A DNA stretch of 64,000 nt from contig NC_045134.1 in NCBI RefSeq assembly GCF_007655135.1, forward strand, positions 21,290,568 through 21,354,567. Reading direction: 5' to 3'. Positions 48,650 through 61,319 of the stretch are shown here, one piece after another; position 1 is the first letter of the stretch; every line of letters starts with the position of its first letter. A model generated the notes under the pieces. The model was not told the DNA's origin, searched no databases, and saw only the letters and a list, made by a program, of their open reading frames with translations. The DNA comes from Punica granatum. Its lineage: Eukaryota; Streptophyta; Magnoliopsida; Myrtales; Lythraceae. A program made the translations under genes and the position numbers.

Positions 48650-49420
48650 ATGGAAAAAAAGTATGTTTCCATCTACTTAATCATTAAATACTTTTTGACT
48701 GAATCATTAAATTAAGTCAAATTTTCTTTTGTGTTATGAAACAAGCTTAACTCAACTAAGCGTTGAAAATTCAATTTTTCTGTTATGTCATTACGAAGAA
48801 TGTGACATCATTGTGTTTGGTAAGTTCTTATATATTTGAAAAAGTATAAGGTAATGCCAAATTGCTATGTTTGTTATACTAAATAAATCGATGAGAAAGT
48901 AAAGTAATTTTACAAATATGCCCCTTATTCGTATGGTTATTATGCCAAAAGTTTATTTTTATTATTCTTTTTTTATTTTAAATATATTTAAATATAAGTA
49001 TTTGTTATATGTTTATATTAATATTTATAAAAAAATTACACAAAAAATTTATATTAAATATAAATATAATATATATAGAGTAAATATATTTAATATTTAT
49101 ATTTATATAATATACAAATATTTATATAAATATATAATATTTACACTGTATGGTGTAATCTGGTAGAGCTCGGGAATCTAAAACTGAGATTCTCGGGCCC
49201 AAATTTCCTGCCAAACTCAGGAAGCTCGAGTGTATAATCTAAGGGAAAATCCGAGATTCCCCTAAATTAGACTGAACCAAACACCCCCAGTGTAAAAGTT
49301 GGATTTTATAGGAAAAATCTGAACTTTACACCCAAGCTTACACCACTTCGGCCCCGGTAATCCCCTTTTTGGGTTTCCAGGGCCCGAAGATTTTCCCACT
49401 ATCGGCTGTACAGAAGACGG
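48650..49420. other. Intergenic, extremely AT-rich
   Basis: 48950-49150 is nearly pure A/T. No gene. Confidence 0.6.
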
Positions 49421-49424
49421 GCGG

Positions 49425-49655
49425 ACTTTTTTTTTGATAAGTACAACACTGGTGCACTTGTTGGTTGTGAACTCTTTCCGATCAACATACATATTCTTCT
49501 CAGTGAGAAAAATTATGGGGACATTGTTCTTATATTTCGGATAAAAGTTACTCATTCTCTCAATAAATACACTTTTTCCGACTCGAAATTACATTATCCT
49601 CCTTATCGGGATCGAATGTACTTATCACTCAGTTAGCACTTCGTTTCTAAGATGT
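49425..49655 (-). mobile_element. SINE-like element ending TTATCAAAAAAAAA
   Basis: The minus strand has AGTGCTAACTGAGTGATAAG followed by a B-box-like ATTCGATCCCG, a 150-bp body and the tail GTACTTATCAAAAAAAAA. The A-B box spacing is short and no target duplication was established. Confidence 0.4.
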
Positions 49656-50364
49656 ACATCTTCTTTTAACTTATCTCTTGTTTGACTTTTCACTTTAAAA
49701 TTTTCTTTAAGAAAAAGAAAAAGATATTCCCCTCCGCCCAATCAAACGAGACTGTTATGAGATATTACATTCTATGGAAAGGAGAATAAAAGATGTAGCG
49801 GTGGCGAATTCAACTAAGACTGGCTTTAGGAATCCTCCTAATCCGCCTTAACTGGTGACCCTGATCAATAATTATATAGATGATTAATTAATCAATTAAT
49901 TAATTAATTCTTTTTATCACAATTAATTAATTACATTGAGTTTAGGAGAAATTCTTGGGTCTCGTGGCTGAATTGACTTAGTACAAAACTGTAGAAGAGT
50001 TTTGGATTTTGTATAAAAACAGATTGTACAGCTTGTACAAGAGGTTTTTGTATAAAACTCAAAACTCTTCTACAATAAGAGTCAATATTTTGTATTCGGA
50101 CCGTGACAGAAAATTCAGGTAGGAAGCCCAAGCATTTTGACTTTTGTTGGTGTTGTACTGCAATGCATGATTTTGTTACTCATTTTAAATTGATGAAGAT
50201 ACAAATTAAGGGAATATAATACATATATAGCTAAATTACATAAAACAATGCCCGAATTTCGCTCTTTGAGCTCGACAGGTTCAATCCGTATCATATCAAA
50301 ACTAATTTGAGAAACATAATTCACAAATAAAACTTATATTTTTTATTTAGTGAGCACATGGACT

Positions 50365-50480
50365 GAATAAAGGGACATAAAGATGTGATAAATGGGCATG
50401 TAAAGTTTCATTGACGAGAATGGAACCCTAAATCTCTCGTTTCACGGTGAAACTATGTCTCAATATCAAACACTCCCATT
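50365..50480 (-). mobile_element. SINE-like copy (GGTTCAATTC family)
   Basis: On the minus strand AGATTTAGGGTTCCATTCTC and AATGAAACTTTACATGCCC align with the copies at 12325-12445 and 16240-16310. Ends are uncertain. Confidence 0.4.
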
Positions 50481-51007
50481 CTCATAATAGATCTTTAAAT
50501 TTCTTGCTCTGCAGCTGAGCACGAGTATCACTATAATTTTTCCCTCCTTGTAATTTTAAATTTTTTTGGAGTACGCAGTATTGGAAATATTCTCCATTTA
50601 CACGATTTGAATACCGAACCCTTATTATAAGGAAATAAGTGCTGAATAATTTGAAGTAAATATTGGTTGCAGTTTTATTTTTACGAAAATTAAGACGAAA
50701 TGGCCACTGTAGCTCGCTTTATAAATTAGAAGATGCAAAGAGCAAAACACACCACCAGCATAAAAGCCAATATGGCAAATTGCAGAGAGCATCGTATTTT
50801 TCCATAAGACACTGTCTGTGGTTGGAACCGCCCTTGTCCTGTCCCCTTTGTTGCTGCCTGCCTTTCTCCTCTTCCTTCACCCCCCGCCCAGCCCCACCAC
50901 CACTCCCCCCTCTGTCAGGGTGAGATCATCCACCTCCATAAAACTCGGCAAAGCCTTTCTCTCTCTGTCTCTCTTTCTCTCTCTCTCTCCCCTTCTATCC
51001 CAACAAA

Positions 51008-54000
51008 ATGCTTTGCAGAAGAGCAGGAGCTGCCATGGCCAGAACTGGGTTGAGGTTCTTTCTTCTTCTTCTTCTTCTTCTTCCTCCTCCTCTTCTTGTT
51101 TGCCCGGTGGAATCGATGGATCAATCATCGGTTGCGTATTAATCGGTTGATCTGCAGGACCCTTTTCGGCAACAATGCTCCGGTTATTCCTCGGACTTGT
51201 GGCGCCATCGACCGGAGATTCTGCAGTCGTCCTGAAAGGTAAACACATCCATGATTGTGTTTACTCCGTGCACTCAATCTTCTCCTATATCACCCTGCTT
51301 GATTGGACAGAGACAACTTCACTGTTAATTCCACACACTCAGGTCAAATAATTCATCTATGCATATAATTGATTCTGAGATAGAGCAGAGATAAATGCTA
51401 CTGCTCGGAATATATATACAATTATACATACATACATATATATATATATATTTGGATAAGTGAATTTATTTTTGAGTTTGTTGGAATATAAAGAGATGCA
51501 ATTTCGATTTAAAATCCAGATACTATTTCACTTATCACTAGTCTACTACCCATGCATGAATTTATTTTATTTAGTTATCTAATATTATATTCACTGGATT
51601 ATAATGTTACAATCTGATATTAATTTTATACAATTTTTTTTTGGATTACAAAGGAGGAATATATTATTAACTCACTCAATGTTTTAACATAATCATCAAA
51701 CATGTGTATAAAATGCATATGGATTCTACTGAAATAAAACAATCCAATAATATCTATTTTTGGTAAAATTATAATTTTTTTCATAACTTTAATGATTTAT
51801 TACTACTTATTTTCAGTTAAAAGAATATTGTACTTTCCAAATATTTCATTATCTTAATTTGTATTACTTTTTGTATTATTTTAAATTAATTTTAAAAATA
51901 ACATTTACTATTATATATTGTTTGAACTTTGAAGTACATTTATTATTCCGGAAGTCAATTTTATTATATGTAAGGATAAGAAAAAAGGGCAAACCTTAAA
52001 ATTTTTTTGGGTAAGCAAGGAAAAACCTTAATTACTGATGTTTGTCAGAGGATTAATTGCGTTTTTCTTTCTATAGTAAGATAAAGGTGTTTGTCATTTT
52101 CAGTGTGAATGATTTCCATAAAATCTTATAGAGAATAATGTAGTGAATGGTTGCGTCATTCTAGTGATGGTGATGGAACAGAACAGGCCTGGGACGGCAA
52201 GGTCCCTTTCAGATCTAAACTTCTTTAAGAAAAGTTACAGCCTCCAAGTTTCCGAATACGTTAAGAGATTGTTTTCCTCGTAGAATTTTTCTTGAATTTT
52301 CGTGATTCCTCGAGGTTTCCCACGATTTTTCTTACATCTGGCAAATCATAAGTAACAGAAATGGAGAAATTCTTATCATCATACCTCCAAATAATGTGAT
52401 GGAAAAGAACCGACACGATTTTTGCGATCAGCAACGATTATAGCGATTGTCCATGTGATTAACAGCCCATCCACGAATTTATTGCATTCTAATCAGTTTT
52501 ATTTCACGAGCGAGGTAGAATTGATTCACAGAAATGGGTTTGTCATGGGGAAAAGATCCAAGGGACAAGTAATGTGAATTCACTTTGAGAAGTGGTTTTG
52601 TTAATGTGTCAAGTAGAAAAAGTAGGGATCTAATCTAAAAAAAGTACCACAACCCGATAAATGAGGCTTTCTTTATCTTCCTTTATCACTCCTAAAGTTG
52701 TAAAAAAATGACTCTAATTTGTGACTACATATTGTAAGATTAATTTTAAATATATTAATAATAGATTACGCAACAGAATAAAATGATCTCATACCATTAC
52801 TTGATGACTTTAATCGAGAGTGTTTTCAAGCTTTTAACCTTTATATAGAGGATGTTTAAATTGAGACACATGCCCTTTTTAAATGATGGAATTAGGGACC
52901 CCTTTTTAAAACGATGTTAATTGCAATTCACAAGATGTGTATTATCTCATTCAAATCACGAAATATATTGTGATATGATGGCCCCCAATTGAGAGATTAT
53001 TTTCGTAATTATGTAGATATACAATATATTCTTACACATATAACTGTAATTCGAAATTTATAATAGATAACCTCTTAACCTATCAAAAAAAGAAAATAAA
53101 AGAAAACGATAACCTGTTAGTTCGTATAAGCTTATTGTAATTGATAAGACTATCCCTCCCACTTTGCTGGGCAACTTCTTATGTGTTTTTAACACGTCAT
53201 GAATATTAAACATGGACATAACTGTAAAATCGCATCATTTTGTATATCAGTTATAAAAGAATTGTGTTGGTTCTTATTATTGGCATACCATTTAAGATTT
53301 TCATCGAAGAATATCTTTTTTCTCTACATTACTGCATGGAAGTTTGCGAATCGAGTTGTAATTGTGTCATGTGGTCCTGGCCCGTGTGTAATTTGCTCAT
53401 TACTCATTACTACCCTTTTTTTACTCCCAATAGAAAAGTCATCGAAATTCAAAAAAGGGAACCTCCTAATTGCAACATATAGATCGATTCTCGGTTTATG
53501 TTGAATTGCTATACGCTTGAAGCTGTCATACGCGCCTTTACTGTCCGTTTACCGGATTTATCATTTGATAATTGCGGCGTGTTATCATGAAAATTGTTGT
53601 AGAACACTCGAGGGCAAGATAGCCTTGATCACCGGAGCAGCCAGCGGAATCGGGAAGGCGACTGCAGCCAAGTTCATTGCCAATGGTGCCAAGGTTGTGA
53701 TCGCTGACGTCAACCACGAGTTGGGCCAGGAAGCAGCCGAGGAGCTCGGTCCTGATGCCCGCTTCACACCCTGTGACGTCAGCAAGGAGCTGGACGTGTC
53801 GAATGCGGTCGACTTCACCGTCTCACAGCATGGACGCCTGGACATCATGTTCAACAATGCTGGCATAGCATGCACCACTCCTGCCAGCATCGTTGACCTG
53901 GACTTGGACCGGTTTGACCGCGTCATGGCCATCAATGTCCGGGGAGTCGTGGCGGGAATCAAGCACGCATCCCGAGTCATGATCCCGAACAGAGCCGGCT

Positions 54001-54407
54001 CAATCCTGTGCACTGCCAGTGTCGTCGGGATACTTGGAGGGATGGCCCAGCTCACCTACTCCTTGTCAAAGTCTTCTGTGATTGGAATAGTAAGGTCAGC
54101 TTCACCAGAGCTCGGCAGGCACGGGATTAGGATCAACTGCATATCTCCTTTTGCGATCCCGACCCGGCTTGTAATGGATGAAATGAACCATCACTACACC
54201 GGGGTCGGGAATCAACGGATCGTCGATATTATCCATGGTGCTGGCGCTTTGGAGGGGACGAGCTGTGAGCCCATCGATATAGCCAATGCAGCGCTCTACC
54301 TTGCTTCGGATGGTGCGAAGTATGTGAGCGGGCATAATTTAGTGGTCGACGGAGGATTTACAGTATTCAAAAGTCTAGGTTTCCCCGCACCAGACCAAGT
54401 GAATTGA
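51008..54407 (+). CDS. NAD-dependent short-chain dehydrogenase/reductase (SDR110C type)
   Basis: Best model: exons 51008-51054, 51158-51238 and 53603-54407, 310 residues. The main exon has every classical SDR motif: TGAASGIG (about 53-60, dinucleotide binding), VVIAD (Asp favouring NAD over NADP), NNAG, catalytic Ser in ILCTASV, and YSLSK (Tyr195, Lys199). It resembles secoisolariciresinol dehydrogenase / zerumbone synthase / ABA2-like enzymes, which oxidise secondary alcohols of terpenoids or lignans; the substrate cannot be inferred. The Arg-rich N-terminus (MLCRRAGAAMARTGLR) looks like an organelle presequence. Only the phase-2 join of 51238 to 53603 puts the ATG at 51008 in frame; the ATG at 51175 would give the wrong frame. 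The first donor (TTGAG then GTTCTT) is weak. Intron 2 is 2.36 kb, AT-rich and without genes. Confidence 0.85.
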
Positions 54408-54767
54408 GAACTCTTCTAATCTGAACGCAATTTGCAAGAGACTCGACCTTCTCAATCGCAACTGTACAGAGTTTTCAACACTCTACACAAGGTGAAAATT
54501 CAATAAATTTAGCCAAATAATCGAGGATACTTGTCGTGGATGTTAAACGTTGTCGATTTTTCGAAAAGCTTAATCTGGCTCAATCAAGAATCAGTTTTAT
54601 GGTACGATATAATGATAACGATTCGTCTTATAAAGTTAAAATGTTAATTCAGTGCTCTCTTATTAAGATCAGAGAGCCTCGAGAATTCTTTTACATCATT
54701 TATCATGCACTCAAGCAGGCTGTTCTGATAGCTTCAGCAATTTTCACAAGAGTTATGAGTCCAAACC

Positions 54768-55812
54768 TTAGACCTGCTCGATTCGTCTAGCGATTAGATC
54801 GACTGCTGCGTTTGCAGATGAGAACGCTCCATGAAAACTGTCCTGATAGGAGATGGACTCCAACTCTTTGGCCATCTTCAGCAAGATCTCCCCCAAGTCG
54901 GTTCGTTTCTCCAGCAACGACTTGTAGTACGAGGTCGCTGCGACCTTGCTGACCTCTACATTGGTTTCCTCGGGGCAGTACTCATCGTCCAACCATTTGT
55001 GCAGAGAAAGTCTCAGCCACTCAGATTCCTGATGATCGGACCAAACAACGAAGCTCATATTACCGGAAACCCGAATAATCATGAAGGCGAACGGCATTTT
55101 TCTTTCTGATACAAAAAGCTTCCGAATTCCATATGACGAGTATGCATACATAAACATCCCTGAATTTCCAATTTTACCGGAAGTCGGGTGAGGAACATTC
55201 CCAAGAATCTGAAACCGAATTAAGCCTGTCTCGATTTAGAAAGAACCTCAACATTCTAAGGTGACATAGCACAAGCATCTCATGAATTGACTGCTGCGCA
55301 ACATTAAGAATTAGCTGTCGACAACAACTGCAGAACGTCGGACAACTACACCGACCGACAGCACTGAAACTTTAACAAGGAAAAATTTTGCAGTTCCGAG
55401 GAGATTAAGAAATGTTAATCTCATCAATCATTCAACTGCACTGAAAAGGAAGCCCCTTTTACCACGAATCGAGAAAGCCAAATAATCAGACTGAGGAATG
55501 GAAGCGACGTTACACCTCTAGAGCCTTGGAGGGGACCGACCAGCTGTCGGGAACCCGAAGGCCTTGAATTTCTTCTTCTTCGTCTTGTTCTTCGCTGCTG
55601 TGGGGGTTCAATGGAGGCAGAGAGTATACAGGGGAGAAGGGATTGGGAGACTTTCCAGGAGAAAACCGAGAGAGAAAAGCTAAAGAAAGGGAAGGGTTGC
55701 GGGTGCCAATTGGGAGAAGAGAAGCGTTGGCGGAGAAATTAGGAGGAGGGAAGCCATTGGGTCTTCTTTGGGGAAGTATGATCCTTGAGGAGTGGAGAGT
55801 TGCAGAACCCAT
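54768..55812 (-). CDS. Plastid-type protein of unknown function
   Basis: Exon 1 is 55516-55812 (99 codons): a Ser/Pro-rich transit-like N-terminus (MGSATLHSSRI, FSPGKSPNPFSP), then an acidic EEQDEEEE stretch and SWSVPSKALE. The last exon encodes ESEWLRLSLHKWLDDEYCPE, then SYYKSLLEKRTDLGEILLKM, and ends FSSANAAVDLIARRIEQV at 54768. Two splice models are in phase: acceptor after 55029 (exon 54768-55028, 185 residues) or after 55209 (exon 54768-55208, 245 residues, adding a stop-free stretch of 60 codons). I prefer the shorter because ALE-ESEWL reads as one conserved block. Chloroplast targeting is inferred; I do not recognise a named family. Convergent with the SDR gene, 360 bp apart. Confidence 0.75.
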
Positions 55813-55829
55813 CAATGGCGGGAACAGCT

Positions 55830-56429
55830 GAGGACAGAGATGGTAGGAGATGAGACGATGATGATGAGAACCCGACGAACTGATGCAGGGACGCGCACTG
55901 GATAAGGAGGAACAAGGAGCGACGTCGTTCAGCTGGTAGGTTGAGATTTCTTTCTTTATCTTTTATTTATTTAAAAAAGAAATTCCATGAAAAAAAAAAT
56001 GAATTTACATTAGTTGGATTCATTCAATATTAGTCATATTATGTATAGAGAATAATTACAGCGTAAATCTTATGCTGAATTTTGAATTCAAGTTGTAAAT
56101 GAATCAGTTTGATTATATTAGCTCCAAAACCTGAGAAAGTGAAAGAAGACAGTGAAGCACAAGCACCATATATAAGACTCATATTCTCATTAATAAGTTA
56201 CTAAAACCCGCGCATCGAGCGGGCATTGCCACTAGTAAGACATAGAAGTCGTACATAAGACGTACTTCGACAACTCCATAATGAAGTTCGATTACAAAAG
56301 TCTCAGCGCATACAGACACGGACGGACACATAGACGTACACATCCACACAGGAAAGACAATGAGTTTGTCTCCAGATAATTATGCGGGACAATACTAGCG
56401 GCAAAACTATGAGTAATGCAGCAGTTAAG
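55830..56429. other. Upstream region of the plastid-protein gene and 3' flank of the ARF gene
   Basis: No reading frame of interest. The ARF 3' untranslated region probably occupies the upper part. Confidence 0.5.
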
Positions 56430-58279
56430 TCACGGCGGCCCGGATGCAGTCCTCAGGGGCTCTTCATTAGGGCAGATCAGCAACCTCTGTACCAAGGCCA
56501 CAAACTCACTGCAAATGTATAATGGTGAGTGATTAGTCAAGACTACATCGAAAAAATGCCCATTCATCGGTTGCCTGTATAAGCCATGGTGCTAATAACA
56601 TAAGGTCTAACGGTACTTAACTGCCATGGGTCATCTCCGATCAGCATCACGTCCCCTTCATTGTCTGTGTAAGTCACATGCCACCCGCTGTTTCCATCGA
56701 TTAAACTTCCTTTGAAACCAAACAGCCCGTCCAGCTCTCGGACCAGCTCATTGTACCCATTCATTCTTGTGAGATCGACTGACCTTCCAGGACTAGTTCC
56801 ACGCTTGAACACCTTTGAAAAGAGAATTATGATTTAACCTCTTGATCAGCTATCTCCTAAGACATTTTGTCATCTCGAATGCAAATTGTTATGCAGAACG
56901 GTTTTAGGAAGATAATACCTTTATGCAGCTCTTAGACTTTGGGGGAAGATCGGAAACGCTGGACAGAGATCCTGGGTGGACCAAAGAAGATGAAGGGCTT
57001 GGAGTTCCATTAGAATTGGCAAGTTGTAGTGAAGGGAGCTCCACTGGGTTATACTCGAACAGGTCGATGCCAAAAAGCCTGAATGTCCTCAGCTTGTTGC
57101 AACTTGGCTTCCCAGTGGTTCCATGGTTAACATATTTCCCGTTATAAGGATTCAGTACTTGAAACATCTCATGCATTGAGTAGCTAACTTGTTTCCTCGA
57201 TTCTGATATCGGGAGGGTTCCATCAGAACCCAGCTTATAGACCGAATTTTGCAGTATCGGCTCTATAACAGCTTTTCCTTTTGCTTCTTGACCTTGTAAG
57301 ACCCCTGTCTGCTTGGGTTGGTGCCCATCCAAGAACCACCAAAGCCCTGCAAGAGAACGAAACATTACTTGAATCGATTGTGCCAAAAATCTCAAGGATG
57401 GATCGGGACTTCCTAACTGCTAACCATTCTTGACAGAATTAGAAGTCCCGGGCAATGATGCATCAGGCGGGCGAGCCCTCTTCTCAGCAGGTAGAACTTC
57501 TGAATCTTGTTTTCTCTTGGCAGGTTCGATAAGCTCAATGCTCCAGGGAGAGACTCTTTCAGGATGCTTAGTTATATCCGATCGGGAATCCCATTGAACC
57601 TAAACAAATGCGGCGAAGGAAAGCATGAAAAAGCGGATAGAATTTACAGGGCTGGAACTTTAGCAGAGAAAGGACAGATTGAAAATTATCATTACCTTGA
57701 GACACCGCCATTTCGAACCAGGCCACCTGATGTGATCTAAATCTTCGACTCCAACCACAGTACCCGTGAATCTGTTAAAATCGATGAACCATATTAATTA
57801 AAAGAATAATGGAAAAAAACTCCATAAGGCCGTTGAATGAAGAGACACCTAGGATGACTCTCACCTCTGTTCTACGCACTCTTCACTCTCAAACAGCATC
57901 CGGAACCTCAAGCCAACTGAAATCTCATTTTCGAGTGACTTCATGTATTGACTAACAGGAATAATGAACGGCATGGAACTTGTCCTGAGAACAAAGTTCA
58001 CAAAGTAGACCTATTAATTTCTTGTTGTTCTTCTTAATCACTGTTGTAATCACAAGTTGAACTTACCATGGACGACAGTAGACGGTAAATATCGATCTGG
58101 CGGAAATCGCGTGAAAGGCACTGCCAAGTACTCCATGGTGCATATTGTCCCCTGAGATTACAGAAGTTGATATGATTTTTTGACTCTTCGAGCGGCGGAC
58201 ACTGACTCGAAGTTCCCCGTTCTCTCCCCTGCAGAAAGAAGTCTCTTACTACCGAAGTAGAAAAGCCAAAGTGTGAACA

Positions 58280-58325
<46 letters not shown>

Positions 58326-61067
58326 GACCTAATGAAGATGCATGTGTCCCCGGGGACGAGCTTCTTTGCTGTCACGAATGCACTCCAACCGGTAGTAAGC
58401 AAGTGCCTTCTGGGCTGACCTGCAGGGGGTATTCAGAAACATGCAGATTAGTACTAACTAAGAACATAGCTCTGTCCGGATTCGGAGAAAATTTATTTGA
58501 AGGTATGTTGGATCATGAGATATCTGTATCCACTTTCCAATGCATTTTTCCTCCTCTTCTTTGTTTTTCCAGAAGAATGACGAAGGAAAATAGAGAACTT
58601 TTTGCTTGAATAGCACATGATAGTTTGGTCTTGGAAGAGCGGCTGTAGTGTAGACAAAATACGTTTTTTTTCAAATGAACATTGCCTTCAGATTAGAATG
58701 CTTGGGCCTATATCAGATGGTGAATTTATGCATCTGAAAGATGTTGACAGGCGAGCTGAATCTACCGCGATATATCTGACGAAAATGCCATCTGCACCCT
58801 TGCAAGTCCTTCATGACCAGCGATTGCGCCGGAATTTCCATAGACATATCCTGCAAAACATAACAAATATCACCAGTAAAAACAGAGCAAGCTGAACTTC
58901 AAGCCATGATTGCTCCGTAACGGAACTGAATGCGGAGCTCAATTCCTGCTGTCTTACCAGATGTTTGAGACTTAGCAAGCTTGTAATTTAATTATCTATA
59001 TTTAGGTGGTTTTTATTGTTCTGTTTCGAATGTAAGTTGAGAGTTAATGAACTATTAACAGTTAGCAATTATAACAAAATAAGAAAAAAGAGAAAAAAAA
59101 AAAAAAGATTGAAGCATAACACTTGAAAAAAAGTAATCAACATTTAGCAAACTTTCTAAATCATAAGTTAATAGAAAAGGGGTCTGACCAAGGTAGGGAA
59201 GCACTCATCAGCGTGGCGCTTGGGGATGGAGAAGCCTCCATGAGTACTTGTGTCTGATGGAGTCAAAGTCTTGCTAAAGAAGCTTCCTCGGAACCTTGGA
59301 CGCCCAGGCGGGTTGTTTCCATCAATCCAAATCGGCTCATCCTGCAGCAAATATACTGAACGTTAAGCCAAAGACTCCATCATGATTCAGCTCCTCAAGC
59401 AGATGTATCCTGTTTTCTCGAAACATAAAGAAATTATATCTTAAAACTTTGTGGAGAACTTTATCCCGGTAGTTGCTGACCGTTCGCGCAGGAACTAATG
59501 TTATTTGAGCAAAGACCTCATCTGTGTTGGCTTCAACCTATAGGACATGTCAAATTATCGAACACAGACTTAGAGATGTGGTTACACAAATAATGATTAG
59601 GCACATACTAATGTGTTTTGTGCGAAAGAAAACGAACCTCGAGCAGAACATGCATGACTTCACAGAGTATCATCGAGGGCACATTGTATCTCGGCATTTC
59701 CATTTTGCCGACCTGATTTGTATAAGCTTGAACCTATTCCAGGTTCCAGTTCAAAAAAATAGCATTCAGAACTAATTTAACCGATTGAAAATTCCGTAAA
59801 ACAGTTAGTGGTAAAACAAAAGAAAACTAGGATTGGTACTAGATTAGGCTCCAAACAATCTTCTGTACAAGAAGGGGAGGACAGAACCTGCTCAATATGC
59901 CCCTGAGGGAAGTAGAAAACTTTTTCCCCGACTTTAGGCACGTAGAACAGTCGGCCTGCACATAACTTCCATAGTTCATTGGACAATTCATCATTGATCA
60001 GATCTGCACAGAAGAAGAGAAATATCAATTTCAGAGACCGGAGGATTAATTTGAATGAGACAAAAAGAGAAGAAAAGCGGGAATTCTGTGGAATATGCAA
60101 TTACGTAGTAGGGAAATACAGAAAATAAGTGACAAGTACAGGTGGAGAACCGAAACGGAGACACTAAACTCGAAATCCATAATCTTGCCCGAATAGGAGA
60201 AAAAAAGGAATTGGTGGTCCAAAAAGAACCGGGGAAGGATCCAAAATCCTCAAAAATTTTCTATCAGAAGCTAATCAGTTGTACAAAACAATTGCAGCCG
60301 ATTTTTTCTTCTAAAATTCCTCAGGATCGTATATGGAATGGGACCGGCCATCCGTCATGATAACAATAAATGCCAAATCCATCAAAATATGGTCGAAATT
60401 TTCCATGACGGTGTGAAAATCCCACATTTTCCATGGGCTATGAAGCTATCTCTTGGAGTAAATCTAAAAATAATTTCCGAACCGAGAAAACAGGTTAACT
60501 GCGTCTACAGTAGGATGAACGACAAAAAGGCCTGGTGGTAGCATCACCACCCGTAAAACTTCTGAACTGCTCTTGGATTTCCAGCGCCTCATTCCAAGTT
60601 CAGGTTCCGACCTTGGTTCCATTATGAGCGAAACAAAGAGTTCGACTCCTAGTGAATGTGTTTCTTTAGGATCCCATGTTCCTTTGGGCCGACAATTGAA
60701 CAGAGTAGAATAAATAATGAAATGCGCCAACATCGACAACGGCATTCTTGATCACTCAAAAAAAGGGGGGGAAAAAGAAAATAGAAAAATATCTCAGCTG
60801 CGTCCAGCCATTTTCATGTGAAAATGATCGTTGAAAGAGATGAACCTGATTTTTTTTTGTTCTATTTGATGAATAAAGTGACAATGTTCATTGAAAGTTC
60901 AGAAAGATAATAAACTAAAACGAACAAAACAAAGCTACACTCCTATGCAAAGACCTAGTTCTTGTCTTCAATTTCACATGTTCATCCCACAAAGACCCGG
61001 TACCTGTGCTGCTGTTGTTGATATGGCTTCTGCTTCTGCTGCTCTCTGCAGCCCCACGAGTGCTCAT
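56430..61067 (-). CDS. ARF: Auxin response factor, 14 exons, ARF9/ARF18-like
   Basis: Exons (minus): 61004-61067, 59888-60003, 59638-59733, 59460-59537, 59189-59341, 58766-58850, 58329-58419, 58067-58228, 57865-57984, 57696-57771, 57425-57599, 56919-57346, 56622-56812, 56430-56508; all join in frame to 637 residues. ARFs bind auxin response elements and dimerise with Aux/IAA proteins. Seen: NELWKLCAG and [11 protein letters not shown] (dimerisation part), the B3 domain ([20 protein letters not shown] to [12 protein letters not shown]), [12 protein letters not shown], the ARF region with [11 protein letters not shown] and [12 protein letters not shown], a short middle region with [11 protein letters not shown], and a C-terminal PB1 with [17 protein letters not shown] and [18 protein letters not shown]. 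The short middle without a Gln-rich part fits repressor-class (clade B) ARFs. Several normally conserved positions differ (CAGRL, not CAGPL). Confidence 0.93.
58282..58321. repeat. GA microsatellite in ARF intron 7
   Basis: About 20 GA units right after the exon 7 donor site, on the plus strand; the transcript would carry a CU tract. Confidence 0.9.
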
Positions 61068-61119
61068 CTTGCAGCCTGCACGAATGGAGCACTAGACCAG
61101 AGAGCAAAGAGAGTGTGCG

Positions 61120-61204
61120 TCAACCAAGGAACAGCAGTGCTGTCGGCAATGCACGTAATATATCGGGGGTGGGAGAGAGCTCAGGAGGGCGTGAAAGCAT
61201 CCAT
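61120..61204 (-). promoter_or_regulatory. Two overlapping uORFs in the ARF leader
   Basis: Upstream of the main ATG (61067) the leader has an ATG at 61204 (7 codons, MDAFTPS, stop at 61181) and a second ATG at 61200 in another frame (26 codons, MLSRPPELSPTPDILRALPT, stop at 61120). Both end before the ARF start, so re-initiation would be needed. uORFs controlling translation are known for other ARF genes; the effect here is inferred. Confidence 0.55.
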
Positions 61205-61319
61205 GGCAAGGACAAAAAAATAAGGGAAAAGGGGGAAGCTCTTGCTGGGTATGGTGGTGGTGTTTATGGCGTGATATGCAATGGGGGGTGGCAGTGGTGT
61301 GATAAATACTAAAGGATTT

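Noticed and set aside
50877..51248. Glu/Lys-rich minus-strand frames opposite the SDR first exons
   Set aside because: They translate the complement of TTC/CT repeats; low complexity, no homology.
53517..53602. Upstream extension of the SDR catalytic exon frame to 53517
   Set aside because: The TTGTAG acceptor at 53602, phase 2 and the AT-rich character show this is intron sequence.
58034..58402. Minus-strand 122-residue frame across ARF exons 7-8
   Set aside because: It reads through the intron with the GA microsatellite and switches out of the conserved frame; the spliced model fits the family.
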